Source: Serratia bockelmannii (lineage in GTDB: Bacteria > Pseudomonadota > Gammaproteobacteria > Enterobacterales > Enterobacteriaceae). From it: a stretch of DNA of 64,000 nt. The DNA lies in NCBI RefSeq assembly GCF_008011855.1, contig NZ_VOUX01000033.1, positions 62,001-126,000 of the forward strand. The letters are read 5' to 3'. A program made the position numbers and the translations under genes. Below, in pieces: positions 8,104 through 17,732 of this stretch; within the stretch, counting starts at the first letter, position 1, and every line of letters begins with the position of its first letter. The notes beneath the pieces are model-generated. The model was not told where the DNA came from. It worked only from the letters and a program-made list of their open reading frames with translations, and did not search any database.

Positions 8104-10305
8104 ATGCGTTTATCCACATTGGTGCTGGCGATCGGCATGGCGCTGGGCTCGCAGGCACAGGCAGCAGAAACCCAACCTCACGCCGACCATAGTGCGCTGC
8201 CCAGCGGCCAGGCGAAGGAGGCTACCGTGACCGGTGAAGCCAATCAGCACGATAAGCAAAAGACCCAAAACCCGTTTTTCTATCAAAGCCGTCTGCCGTT
8301 CCAGGCGCCGCCGTTCAACCTGATCAAGGAAAGCGACTACGCGCCGGCGATCGAGGCGGGCATCAAGCAAAAGCGGGAAGAGGTGGAGAAGATCGCCAAC
8401 AACCCGGCCAAGCCCAACTTCAAGAATACCTTCGTGGCGCTGGAGCAGGCCGGTTCGCTGCTGACGCGGGTGATGAACGTGTTCGGCGCCATGACCTCGG
8501 CCAACACCAGCGATGCGCTGCAGAAGCTGGATGAAGAAACCTCGCCGATGCTGGCGGCACTGAACGACGACATCATGCTCAACGGCAAGCTGTTCGCGCG
8601 CATCAAGGCCATCTATCAGGATCGCGATGCGCTGAAGCTGGATCCGGAATCGCGCCGGCTGGTGGAAGTGACCTACAAGAACTTCGAGCTGGCGGGCGCC
8701 AACCTGTCGGACGCCGACAAGGCCAAGCTGAAGACGCTGAACCAGGAAGCGGCGACGCTGAGCACCCAGTTCACCAACAAACTGCTGGCGGCGAGCAAAA
8801 ACGGCGCGCTGGCGATAACTGACCAGGCGAAACTGGACGGTCTGTCCGAAGGTGAGCTGGCCGCGGCAGCGCAGGCGGCCGCCGAGCGCAAGCTGGAGAA
8901 ACAGTGGCTGTTGGTGCTGCAGAACACCACCCAGCAGCCGCTGCTGCAGAGCCTGAAAGATCGCGACACCCGCCAAGCGCTGTTCGACGCCTCCTGGACG
9001 CGCGCGGAGAAGGGCGACGGCAACGATACCCGCCAGACCCTTTCCCGTCTGGCCAAGGTACGCGCCGAGCAGGCCAAGCTGTTGGGCTACCCGAACTACG
9101 CCGCCTGGAAGCTGCAAAACCAGATGGCCAAGACGCCGGATGCCGCCTTGAGCTTTATGCGCAACATCGTGCCGGCGGCCACCGCGCGCGCCGAGCGTGA
9201 AGCCAAAGACATTCAGGCGGTGATCGATCAGCAGAAAGGCGACTTCAAGGTGCAGGCCTGGGACTGGCAGTTCTACGCCGAACAGGTGCGCAAGGCCAAG
9301 TACGATCTGGACGAATCGCAGATCAAACCTTACTTCGAGCTGAACAACGTGCTGAACAACGGCGTGTTTTACGCCGCCAACCTGCTGTACGGCATCAGTT
9401 TCAAAGAACGCAAGGACATTCCGGTCTACCAGCCGGACGTTAAGGTGTATGAAGTGTTCGACAAGGACGGCAAATCGCTGGCGCTGTTCTACACCGACTA
9501 CTTCAAGCGCGACAACAAGGGCGGCGGCGCCTGGATGAGCAACTTCGTCGATCAGTCGAAGCTCAACGGCACCAAGCCGGTGATCTACAACGTCGCCAAC
9601 TTCACCAAACCGGCGCCGGGGCAGCCGGCGCTGCTGTCGTATGACGACGTGATCACCATGTTCCACGAGTTCGGCCACGCGCTGCACGGCATGTTCGCCG
9701 ATCAGGAATACCCGAGCCTGTCGGGTACCAACACCGCGCGCGATTTCGTCGAGTTCCCGTCGCAGTTCAACGAGCACTGGGTCAGCGATCCGAAAGTGTT
9801 CAGCCACTTCGCCAAGCATTATCAGACCGGCGAGGCGATGCCGCAGGAACTGGTCGACAAGATCAAGAAGGCCGACAAGTTCAACAAGGGCTACAGCATG
9901 ACCGAGCTGCTGTCCGCCGCGCTGCTGGACATGCACTGGCACATGCTGACCGCCGACCAGCCGCAGCAAGACGTGGACAAGTTCGAGGCCGAATCGTTGC
10001 AAAAAGACAAGGTCGATCTCAGCTACGTGCCGCCGCGCTACCGTTCCAGCTATTTCCAGCACATCTGGGGTAACGGCTACGCCGCGGGCTATTACGCCTA
10101 TCTGTGGACGGAAATGCTGGCGGACGACGCCTTCCAGTGGTTCACCGAGCACGGTGGCCTGACCGCCGAAAACGGCCAGCGCTTCCGCGACATGATCCTG
10201 TCGCGCGGCAACAGCCAGGATCTGGAGAAGCTGTACATCGACTGGCGCGGCAAAGAGCCGAGCATCGAACCGATGCTGATCAATCGCGGGTTGAAGGACG
10301 AATAA
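8104..10305 (+). CDS. dcp: Peptidyl-dipeptidase Dcp-type M3 metallopeptidase, exported
   Basis: A 733-residue zinc oligopeptidase. HEFGH, the M3 zinc motif, is at 521-525, in FHEFGHALHGMF. It removes dipeptides from peptide C-termini. An N-terminal signal peptide (MRLSTLVLAIGMALGSQAQA) followed by a polar linker predicts periplasmic location, whereas the classical E. coli enzyme is shorter (about 680 residues) and lacks an obvious signal. The ATG at 8104 is preferred; a TTG directly before it (8101) is also possible, since GGAGGAG ends at about 8094. It is followed by a bidirectional terminator. Not part of the microcin operon, which diverges from it. Confidence 0.9.
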   Translation: MRLSTLVLAIGMALGSQAQAAETQPHADHSALPSGQAKEATVTGEANQHDKQKTQNPFFYQSRLPFQAPPFNLIKESDYAPAIEAGIKQKREEVEKIANNPAKPNFKNTFVALEQAGSLLTRVMNVFGAMTSANTSDALQKLDEETSPMLAALNDDIMLNGKLFARIKAIYQDRDALKLDPESRRLVEVTYKNFELAGANLSDADKAKLKTLNQEAATLSTQFTNKLLAASKNGALAITDQAKLDGLSEGELAAAAQAAAERKLEKQWLLVLQNTTQQPLLQSLKDRDTRQALFDASWTRAEKGDGNDTRQTLSRLAKVRAEQAKLLGYPNYAAWKLQNQMAKTPDAALSFMRNIVPAATARAEREAKDIQAVIDQQKGDFKVQAWDWQFYAEQVRKAKYDLDESQIKPYFELNNVLNNGVFYAANLLYGISFKERKDIPVYQPDVKVYEVFDKDGKSLALFYTDYFKRDNKGGGAWMSNFVDQSKLNGTKPVIYNVANFTKPAPGQPALLSYDDVITMFHEFGHALHGMFADQEYPSLSGTNTARDFVEFPSQFNEHWVSDPKVFSHFAKHYQTGEAMPQELVDKIKKADKFNKGYSMTELLSAALLDMHWHMLTADQPQQDVDKFEAESLQKDKVDLSYVPPRYRSSYFQHIWGNGYAAGYYAYLWTEMLADDAFQWFTEHGGLTAENGQRFRDMILSRGNSQDLEKLYIDWRGKEPSIEPMLINRGLKDE

Positions 10306-10332
10306 GTTCGGCCACTCCCGGTAAGCAAACAA

Positions 10333-10362
10333 AAGGGCGCGTTATGCGCCCTTCGTCTTTTT
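10333..10362. terminator. Bidirectional terminator after dcp
   Basis: AAGGGCGC-gttat-GCGCCCTT hairpin (10333-10353) followed by a T-rich run to 10362, with A residues on the other side. It lies between the convergent dcp and transporter genes. Confidence 0.85.
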
Positions 10363-10376
10363 GGCGTGGCCGACAT

Positions 10377-11687
10377 TCAGCGGTTCACCACCTTGGCCGG
10401 CAGGGCCACCACCAGCAGCGAGCTGAGCAGCAGGCAGCCGGCGAAGGCCCAGAGCGCGCCGCCGCTCTTGCCGGTCAGATCCAGCGCCAACCCCATCAGC
10501 GAATTGCTCACCAGCCCGGCGATGTTGGCCAGAGAACAGGCCAGCGCGAAGCCGGTCGCCGCCGCCGTGCCGCGCAGGAAGGTGGCCGGCAGGCTGAAGA
10601 ACACCGGCACTGCGCCGATGATTGCCGCCTGGGCGATGGAGAACAGCAGCACCGTGGCCAGCGCATTGTGGGTGAAGAAGGTGCTGCCGGCCATCGCCAG
10701 CGCGCCGATGATAAACGGCACGATGATATGCCAGCGCCGTTCGCGCAGCCGGTCGGAACTGCTGCCGATCAGCAGCATGCCGAGCAGGGCGGCGACGCTG
10801 GGGATCGCCGTCAGGTAACCGATGGTGGTGATGTCGGTAACGCCGGCGGTTTTGATGAAGGTCGGCATCCAAAAGCCCATGGCGTAGGCGCTGAGCAGAA
10901 TAGCGAAGTCGATGCCGCCGAGCATCCACACCTTCAGGTTGAAGAAGCCGTCGCGGAAGCTGTGCTTGCCGTGATCGGCCTCGGCGTCGTCGCGCGCCAG
11001 ATCGTCGGCGATGCGCTGTTTCTCCTCGGGCGTCAGCCACTTGGCCTGCTGGTAGGTATTAGGCAACAGCCAGAAGGTCAGCACGCCCAACAGCACGCTG
11101 GGAATGCCCTCCAGCAAAAACAGCCACTGCCAGCCGTGCAGCCCGTGGCGCATGTCGAAATGGCCCATGATCCAGCCGGAGAGTGGCCCGCCGATCACGC
11201 TGGAGAGCGGCAGGCCGATCATGAACAGCGCGATGATGCGGCCGCGGCGATAGGTCGGGAACCACAGCGTAAGGTAAAAGAGCACGCCGGGCAGGAAACC
11301 GGCCTCCGCCACGCCGAGCAGAAAGCGAATGACGTAGAACTGGGTCGGCGTGGTGACGAACATGGTGGCGGTGGACAGCAGCCCCCAGGTGATCATGATA
11401 CGGGCAATCCACATCTTGGCGCCGACGCGCTGCAGGATCAGGTTGCTCGGCACCTCGAACAGAATATAGCCGACGAAGAACAGCCCGGCGCCCAGACCAA
11501 AGGCCGCTTCGCTCAGCTGCAGCGCGTCGGCCATCTGCAGCTTGGCCAGCCCGACGTTGATGCGATCGAGGTAGGCCGCCAGGTAACACAGGCAAAGAAA
11601 CGGGATCAGTTTCCAGGTGATTTTGCGGTACAGCAGCAGCGATTCTGCGTCCGCTTTCCCCGCCAGCGGGGTGTCGACAATGGCCAT
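10377..11687 (-). CDS. nicT: MFS transporter of the nicotinate cluster (anion:cation symporter type)
   Basis: 436 residues with about twelve hydrophobic segments. The early YLDRINVGLAKL motif is typical of the anion:cation symporter branch of the major facilitator superfamily, which takes up aromatic acids and sugar acids. It is the last gene on the minus strand after nicC-D-E-F, matching the place of nicT in Pseudomonas putida. Uptake of nicotinate or 6-hydroxynicotinate is therefore the likely role (inference from context). The C-terminus is rich in Leu and Ala with a short basic tail. It ends at the bidirectional terminator shared with dcp. The gap of 142 bases to nicF carries no clear promoter. 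Confidence 0.85.
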   Translation of the reverse strand: MAIVDTPLAGKADAESLLLYRKITWKLIPFLCLCYLAAYLDRINVGLAKLQMADALQLSEAAFGLGAGLFFVGYILFEVPSNLILQRVGAKMWIARIMITWGLLSTATMFVTTPTQFYVIRFLLGVAEAGFLPGVLFYLTLWFPTYRRGRIIALFMIGLPLSSVIGGPLSGWIMGHFDMRHGLHGWQWLFLLEGIPSVLLGVLTFWLLPNTYQQAKWLTPEEKQRIADDLARDDAEADHGKHSFRDGFFNLKVWMLGGIDFAILLSAYAMGFWMPTFIKTAGVTDITTIGYLTAIPSVAALLGMLLIGSSSDRLRERRWHIIVPFIIGALAMAGSTFFTHNALATVLLFSIAQAAIIGAVPVFFSLPATFLRGTAAATGFALACSLANIAGLVSNSLMGLALDLTGKSGGALWAFAGCLLLSSLLVVALPAKVVNR

Positions 11688-11829
11688 GATGTTGTCTCCA
11701 GGTGGTGCGTGTTGGCCTCCGCAGGAGGCGCCTGTTGTGTTTGCGTTGCATGGGCGCCGCCCTGTTTCGGGCGGTCGCGTGAGGCGCTGTCTGCGCCTTC
11801 GTTATTGTCGTTGCAGGTGAATCGTTGAC

Positions 11830-12459
11830 TCATAACCGGTTCAGGTAGTCGAGCGCCTCCCGTTTGTGCACCACGTCGCCGTATTTGCTGTCGATGTCGA
11901 ACAGGTTGGCTTCGTGCGGGTCGGGGTGACGATCGCCGACGCACTCGCGCACCACCATGGCGCGGAAGCCGTGCTGCACCGCGTCCACCGCGCTGGCGCG
12001 GATGCAGCCGCTGGTGGAGCAGCCGATCATCAGCAGCGTGTCGATCCCTTGCGCCACCAGCAGCGGCGCCAGCGCGGTGCCGAAGAAGGCGCTGGCGTAT
12101 TGCTTGCTCAGCACCACCTCATCGGCCAGCGGCGCCACCGGCGGGCAGAACGCCGCCAGCGGGTTGCCCGCCACCATGTCTTTCATCACCGGCGCTTTCT
12201 TCACCCACAGGCCGCCATCGGCAAAATGGCCTGCATGATAGCGGATATGGGTGTGGATCACCGGAATTCCCGTGCGGCGCGCGCAGGCCAGCAGCTCGCG
12301 GCTTTCCTCGACCGCGCTCACCACGCCCGGCGCGAACAGCGGCGCGCCTTCGGTGGTGTAGGCCTGCATAAAGTCGATCGCCAGCAACGCCGGGCGCCGG
12401 CCGAAGCCGATACGCTGGCCCCAGACGCCGCGATAGTTGTCGCTGAGGGTGTCGTTCAT
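11830..12459 (-). CDS. nicF: Maleamate amidohydrolase NicF
   Basis: 209 residues of the isochorismatase-like cysteine hydrolase fold. The catalytic triad can be read as Asp29 (LLAIDF), Lys119 (VLSKQ) and Cys152 (GCSTSGCIRAS). The enzyme hydrolyses maleamate to maleate and ammonia, the step after NicD in aerobic nicotinate breakdown. Length and triad positions match the Pseudomonas enzyme. The gene follows nicE with a nine-base gap, so they are co-transcribed. Cytoplasmic; no signal peptide. Confidence 0.9.
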   Translation of the reverse strand: MNDTLSDNYRGVWGQRIGFGRRPALLAIDFMQAYTTEGAPLFAPGVVSAVEESRELLACARRTGIPVIHTHIRYHAGHFADGGLWVKKAPVMKDMVAGNPLAAFCPPVAPLADEVVLSKQYASAFFGTALAPLLVAQGIDTLLMIGCSTSGCIRASAVDAVQHGFRAMVVRECVGDRHPDPHEANLFDIDSKYGDVVHKREALDYLNRL

Positions 12460-12468
12460 TCTGCCTCC

Positions 12469-13221
12469 TCAATAGGCGCCGGACAGCAGGGCGCCGGCGC
12501 CGGGGACGATCGGTTCCAGCTCCAGCGCGGTCAGCATCGCGTAAGTGGTGGCGATGGCGGCGGTGATCACCGGTTTGCCGGTTTGGGCCTCCACCGTCGG
12601 GACGGCCGGCAGCGAAGGCATCTGCACGCAGGCGGACAGCACGATAGCATCGACCTCGCGTAAATCCATCTCGGCGACGATCCCCGGCAGCCTGGCCGGA
12701 TCGTGCCGGCCGACCTCGAGGTTGTCCGGGATCTCCAGCGCGCGCCACACCTTGACCTCGATGCCTTCGTGCTGGATGTAGTCCACCACCAGCTGGGTCA
12801 GCGGTTTCATGTAGGGTGCCACCAGCGCGATGCGTTTGGCGCCGATCACCTTCAGGCCGTTGACCAGCGCGCCGGCGCTGCTGATAACCGGCGCGGCGGC
12901 CTGATTGTCTTTCGTCACCTGCGCCAGCCGGGCCTGCGATTCGCGGTGATAGCCCAGCCCCATCGCCATGATGGCCACCAGGCAGGCGTAGCCGAGCACG
13001 TCGACCCGCGCGTCGGACAGCTCCAGCGCGCAGCGATCGGACTCGGCGTCCATCGCCGCCAATTCTTCTTTATTGACGTGTTTCATGCGCATGCGGCTGG
13101 AGTGAAAGGTGAAACGCTCCGGGCGTATCAGCTGGCGCGCGCCCAGCATCGCCGGGATCTCGGTTTCCATCGTGGTATTGGAGCTGGGCACGATCTGGCC
13201 GATGCGGTAGTGGTTGCTCAT
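12469..13221 (-). CDS. nicE: Maleate cis-trans isomerase NicE
   Basis: 250 residues of the Asp/Glu racemase superfamily. The N-terminal motif IGQIVPSSNTTMETEIP and the two catalytic cysteines, Cys80 (GYACLVA) and Cys198 (LSACVQMPS), fit maleate isomerases. It converts maleate to fumarate, which enters the TCA cycle and ends the nicotinate pathway. It lies between nicD (15-base gap) and nicF. No unusual features. Confidence 0.92.
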   Translation of the reverse strand: MSNHYRIGQIVPSSNTTMETEIPAMLGARQLIRPERFTFHSSRMRMKHVNKEELAAMDAESDRCALELSDARVDVLGYACLVAIMAMGLGYHRESQARLAQVTKDNQAAAPVISSAGALVNGLKVIGAKRIALVAPYMKPLTQLVVDYIQHEGIEVKVWRALEIPDNLEVGRHDPARLPGIVAEMDLREVDAIVLSACVQMPSLPAVPTVEAQTGKPVITAAIATTYAMLTALELEPIVPGAGALLSGAY

Positions 13222-13236
13222 GTCGGTGTTCCTCAG

Positions 13237-15203
<1,967 letters not shown>

Positions 15204-15237
15204 TCAGCGTAGGCCCAACGCGTGGCTGGACGATCGA

Positions 15238-15266
15238 TTTATAGTGTATGCACTAGATAACGCAAA
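15238..15266 (-). promoter_or_regulatory. Candidate nicC promoter
   Basis: On the minus strand TTTGCG (15266-15261), a 17-base spacer and TATAAA (15243-15238) form a plausible sigma-70 promoter. The spacer contains the AGTG-N4-CACT repeat described separately, which fits repression by steric block. Confidence 0.5.
15243..15254. promoter_or_regulatory. Operator-like inverted repeat AGTGTATGCACT (nicC side)
   Basis: Arms AGTG and CACT are separated by TATG, extended by one base pair to TAGTG/CACTA. It lies inside the candidate nicC promoter. A second repeat with the same arms occurs 182 bases away before nicX. The likely ligand is the MarR-family NicR (inference). Confidence 0.6.
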
Positions 15267-15424
15267 GTTGCAAAAGTGTTAAATCAGATCTTGCTCACGC
15301 TAATTGACGGCGTATTACTGTTAAACTCATGTTAATCACAGGATTGATGCGGGATGAAATAGGACTTTCTTATGGTGGATATTCGCAGCTTGCTTTCCTT
15401 TGCTTTTTTGACTTAGATAAAATG

Positions 15425-15436
15425 AGTGTGTTCACT
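15425..15436. promoter_or_regulatory. Operator-like inverted repeat AGTGTGTTCACT (nicX side)
   Basis: Same AGTG-N4-CACT arms as the site at 15243. A TTGACT -35-like box lies 11 bases before it (15408-15413), so the repeat would cover the -10 region of nicX. Confidence 0.6.
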
Positions 15437-15505
15437 TTAAATTGTTTGAAAAATCACCGCCGCCTTGCGGGCGTCGGTCACCCTTGACGAGACAGGAGAC
15501 AGGCC

Positions 15506-16564
15506 ATGGCGGTCAATGAAACCCAGTTGGTACAGCTGTTCGAGCAGGTGCTCACGCTGTCGAAGGTCGATGCTTCGCAGAGCGTGGCGATTTTGAAAAG
15601 CCATTATTCCGATGCGCGCACGGTGCGCGCCGCGACCGACGCAGCGCTGCGGCTGGGCGCCAAGGTGTATGCCGTCGAACTGCCGGCGTTCAACCATCCG
15701 CGAGCGATGGGCAACGACATGACCGCCTATTGCGGCGATACCGCGCTGACCGGCAATCTGGCGGCGCAGCGTGCGCTGGAGGCCGCCGACCTGATCGTCG
15801 ATACCATGATGCTGCTGCATTCGCCGGAGCAGGAACAGATCCTGAAAACTGGCACCCGCATCCTGCTGGCGGTGGAGCCGCCGGAGGTGCTGGCGCGCAT
15901 GTTGCCCAACGCGGAGGACAAGGCGCGGGTGCTGGCCGCCGCCGCCGTGCTGGAGCAGGCGAAGCTGATGCAGGTGACCTCCGCCGCCGGCAGCGATTTC
16001 CGCGCGCCGCTGGGGCAATACCCGACGGTGACCGAGTACGGCTATGCCGATGAACCGGGGCGCTGGGATCACTGGCCGAGCGGTTTCCTGTTCACCTGGC
16101 CGAATGAGGAGCAGGCGGAAGGGGTGCTGGTGCTGGAGGTCGGCGATATCTTGCTGCCGTTCAAAAGCTATGCGCGTGAACGCATCACGCTGGAGATCGA
16201 ACAAGGGTTCGTTACTCGCATTCACGGCGGCTTCGAGGCGGAATACCTGCGCGAATACATGAAATACTTCGACGATCCGGAGGTGTACGGCATCTCGCAC
16301 ATCGGCTGGGGCCTGCAGCCGCGCGCCCAGTGGACGGCGATGGGTCTGCACGACAAGAACGACGGCATGTGCATGGACGCGCGCGCGTTCTACGGCAACT
16401 TCCTGTTCTCCACCGGGCCGAACACCGAAGTGGGCGGCACGCGCAAAACGCCTTGCCATATGGACATCGCGCTGCGCCGCTGCGACATCCGCCTCGACGG
16501 GCAAACGGTGGTGGCGGACGGGGAAGTGGTGGCGCCGGAGGCCTCGCGCGTGCGCCGGGCGTAA
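15506..16564 (+). CDS. nicX: 2,5-dihydroxypyridine 5,6-dioxygenase NicX
   Basis: 352 residues, an extradiol-type Fe(II) dioxygenase distantly related to M29 aminopeptidases. It opens 2,5-dihydroxypyridine to N-formylmaleamate. The iron ligands known in P. putida (two His and one Asp) can be placed at the His of SHIGWG and at the His and Asp of CHMDIA near the C-terminus. Good Shine-Dalgarno; first gene of the plus-strand operon nicX-nicR-nicA-nicB. Confidence 0.92.
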   Translation: MAVNETQLVQLFEQVLTLSKVDASQSVAILKSHYSDARTVRAATDAALRLGAKVYAVELPAFNHPRAMGNDMTAYCGDTALTGNLAAQRALEAADLIVDTMMLLHSPEQEQILKTGTRILLAVEPPEVLARMLPNAEDKARVLAAAAVLEQAKLMQVTSAAGSDFRAPLGQYPTVTEYGYADEPGRWDHWPSGFLFTWPNEEQAEGVLVLEVGDILLPFKSYARERITLEIEQGFVTRIHGGFEAEYLREYMKYFDDPEVYGISHIGWGLQPRAQWTAMGLHDKNDGMCMDARAFYGNFLFSTGPNTEVGGTRKTPCHMDIALRRCDIRLDGQTVVADGEVVAPEASRVRRA

Positions 16565-16630
16565 TCGTTGCTGCCAACGGCGGGGGTTTGTACTATTCTC
16601 GTGGATTCCATAGATGGTGAGAGTAACGCA

Positions 16631-17104
16631 ATGACGCCCCCCGAATACCCGTCAGCCGTGAGCGGCCAACCCGAAAATTATCATTTTACCGAGCAAGTCG
16701 GGCACCTGCTGCGCAAGGTTTATCAGCGCCACCTGGCGATTTTCCAGCAAAACGTCGGCGATTCGCAGCTGACGGCGGTGCAGTTCATCACCCTGTGCGC
16801 GGTGCGCGATATGGGGCCGAGCTCGCTGACCGAGCTGGTGCAGGTGACGGCGGTGGATCAGGCCACCATACGCGGTATCGTCGAACGGCTGAAGGCGCGC
16901 GATCTGATCACGGTGACGCCGGATCCGATCGATCGGCGCAAGGTGGTGGTCGGCCTGACCGACGCCGGCGCCGTGCTGCTGACGGAAACGGTGCCGCAGG
17001 CGGCGAAAATCACAGAGCTGACGTTCGGAACGCTCAACCCGGCCGAACGGATAGCGCTGATATTCCTGCTGAATAAAATGCTGGAAGATCCGCCCACCGG
17101 CTGA
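16631..17104 (+). CDS. nicR: MarR-family repressor NicR
   Basis: 157 residues with a winged-helix domain. The recognition segment is around SSLTELVQVTAVDQATIRGIV and the wing around DPIDRRKVVVGLT. In P. putida, NicR represses nicCDEFT and nicX and is released by 6-hydroxynicotinate. The same role is likely here because the gene lies directly after nicX. I chose ATG 16631, preceded by GAGAG; an in-frame ATG at 16568 lies only three bases after the nicX stop and would add an unlikely 21 residues. The paired AGTG-N4-CACT repeats between nicC and nicX are its likely binding sites. Confidence 0.88.
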   Translation: MTPPEYPSAVSGQPENYHFTEQVGHLLRKVYQRHLAIFQQNVGDSQLTAVQFITLCAVRDMGPSSLTELVQVTAVDQATIRGIVERLKARDLITVTPDPIDRRKVVVGLTDAGAVLLTETVPQAAKITELTFGTLNPAERIALIFLLNKMLEDPPTG

Positions 17105-17189
17105 TTCGCCCGCGCAACGTCGGTTGCCTGGTGGTCGGCGGCGAGAGGCCAGCCCATAAGATCATCACGTGCAGGCGGAGACGCGAACA

Positions 17190-17732
17190 ATGGCGATATC
17201 TGAAGTGCAATCGCTCAGGGATGGCGCGAAAACCACGCTGACGGAGCATCCGCTGATGCTGTCGGTGAACGGCGAACAGCTTCATGCGCAGGTGATGGCG
17301 GATACGCCGCTCTTGCTGGTACTGCGCAACGATCTGGCGCTCAACGGCCCGAAGTACGGCTGCGGCCTGGGCGAATGCGGTGCGTGTACCGTGTTGATCG
17401 ACGGCGTGGCGGCGCGCTCCTGCGTGATCCCGGCGCTCGGCGTGTCCGGCCGGGCGATCGTGACCCTGGAAGGCCTTGGCGATCGCCAGCGCCCGCACCC
17501 GGTGCAGCGTGCCTTTATCGAAGAGCAGGCGGCGCAATGCGGCTACTGTCTCAATGGCATGATCATGACCACCAAAGCCCTGTTGGATCGTAATCCCGCC
17601 CCGAGCGAGGCGGAGATCCGTCAGGCGCTGTCCGGCAACCTGTGCCGCTGCGGCACCCATCTCGAAATCCTGCGTGCGGTTCAGCGCGCCATCATTCTCT
17701 GCCGCGATGAGGACGCCCACGCCCATGACTGA
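17190..17732 (+). CDS. nicA: Nicotinate hydroxylase small subunit NicA (2Fe-2S)
   Basis: 180 residues. The plant-type ferredoxin cluster is held by Cys58, 63, 66 and 78. The second cluster, typical of the xanthine dehydrogenase family, is held by Cys117, 120, 152 and 154. It passes electrons from the molybdenum subunit NicB during hydroxylation of nicotinate to 6-hydroxynicotinate. The ATG at 17190 has GGAG nine bases upstream; a GTG at 17169 is possible but less likely. Its last codons overlap the NicB start. Confidence 0.92.
   Translation: MAISEVQSLRDGAKTTLTEHPLMLSVNGEQLHAQVMADTPLLLVLRNDLALNGPKYGCGLGECGACTVLIDGVAARSCVIPALGVSGRAIVTLEGLGDRQRPHPVQRAFIEEQAAQCGYCLNGMIMTTKALLDRNPAPSEAEIRQALSGNLCRCGTHLEILRAVQRAIILCRDEDAHAHD

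Noticed and set aside
8110-10332. 740-codon minus-strand reading frame opposite dcp
   Set aside because: It is a mirror of the GC-rich dcp gene, with no ribosome site, low-complexity His/Arg/Gln composition and no family motif.
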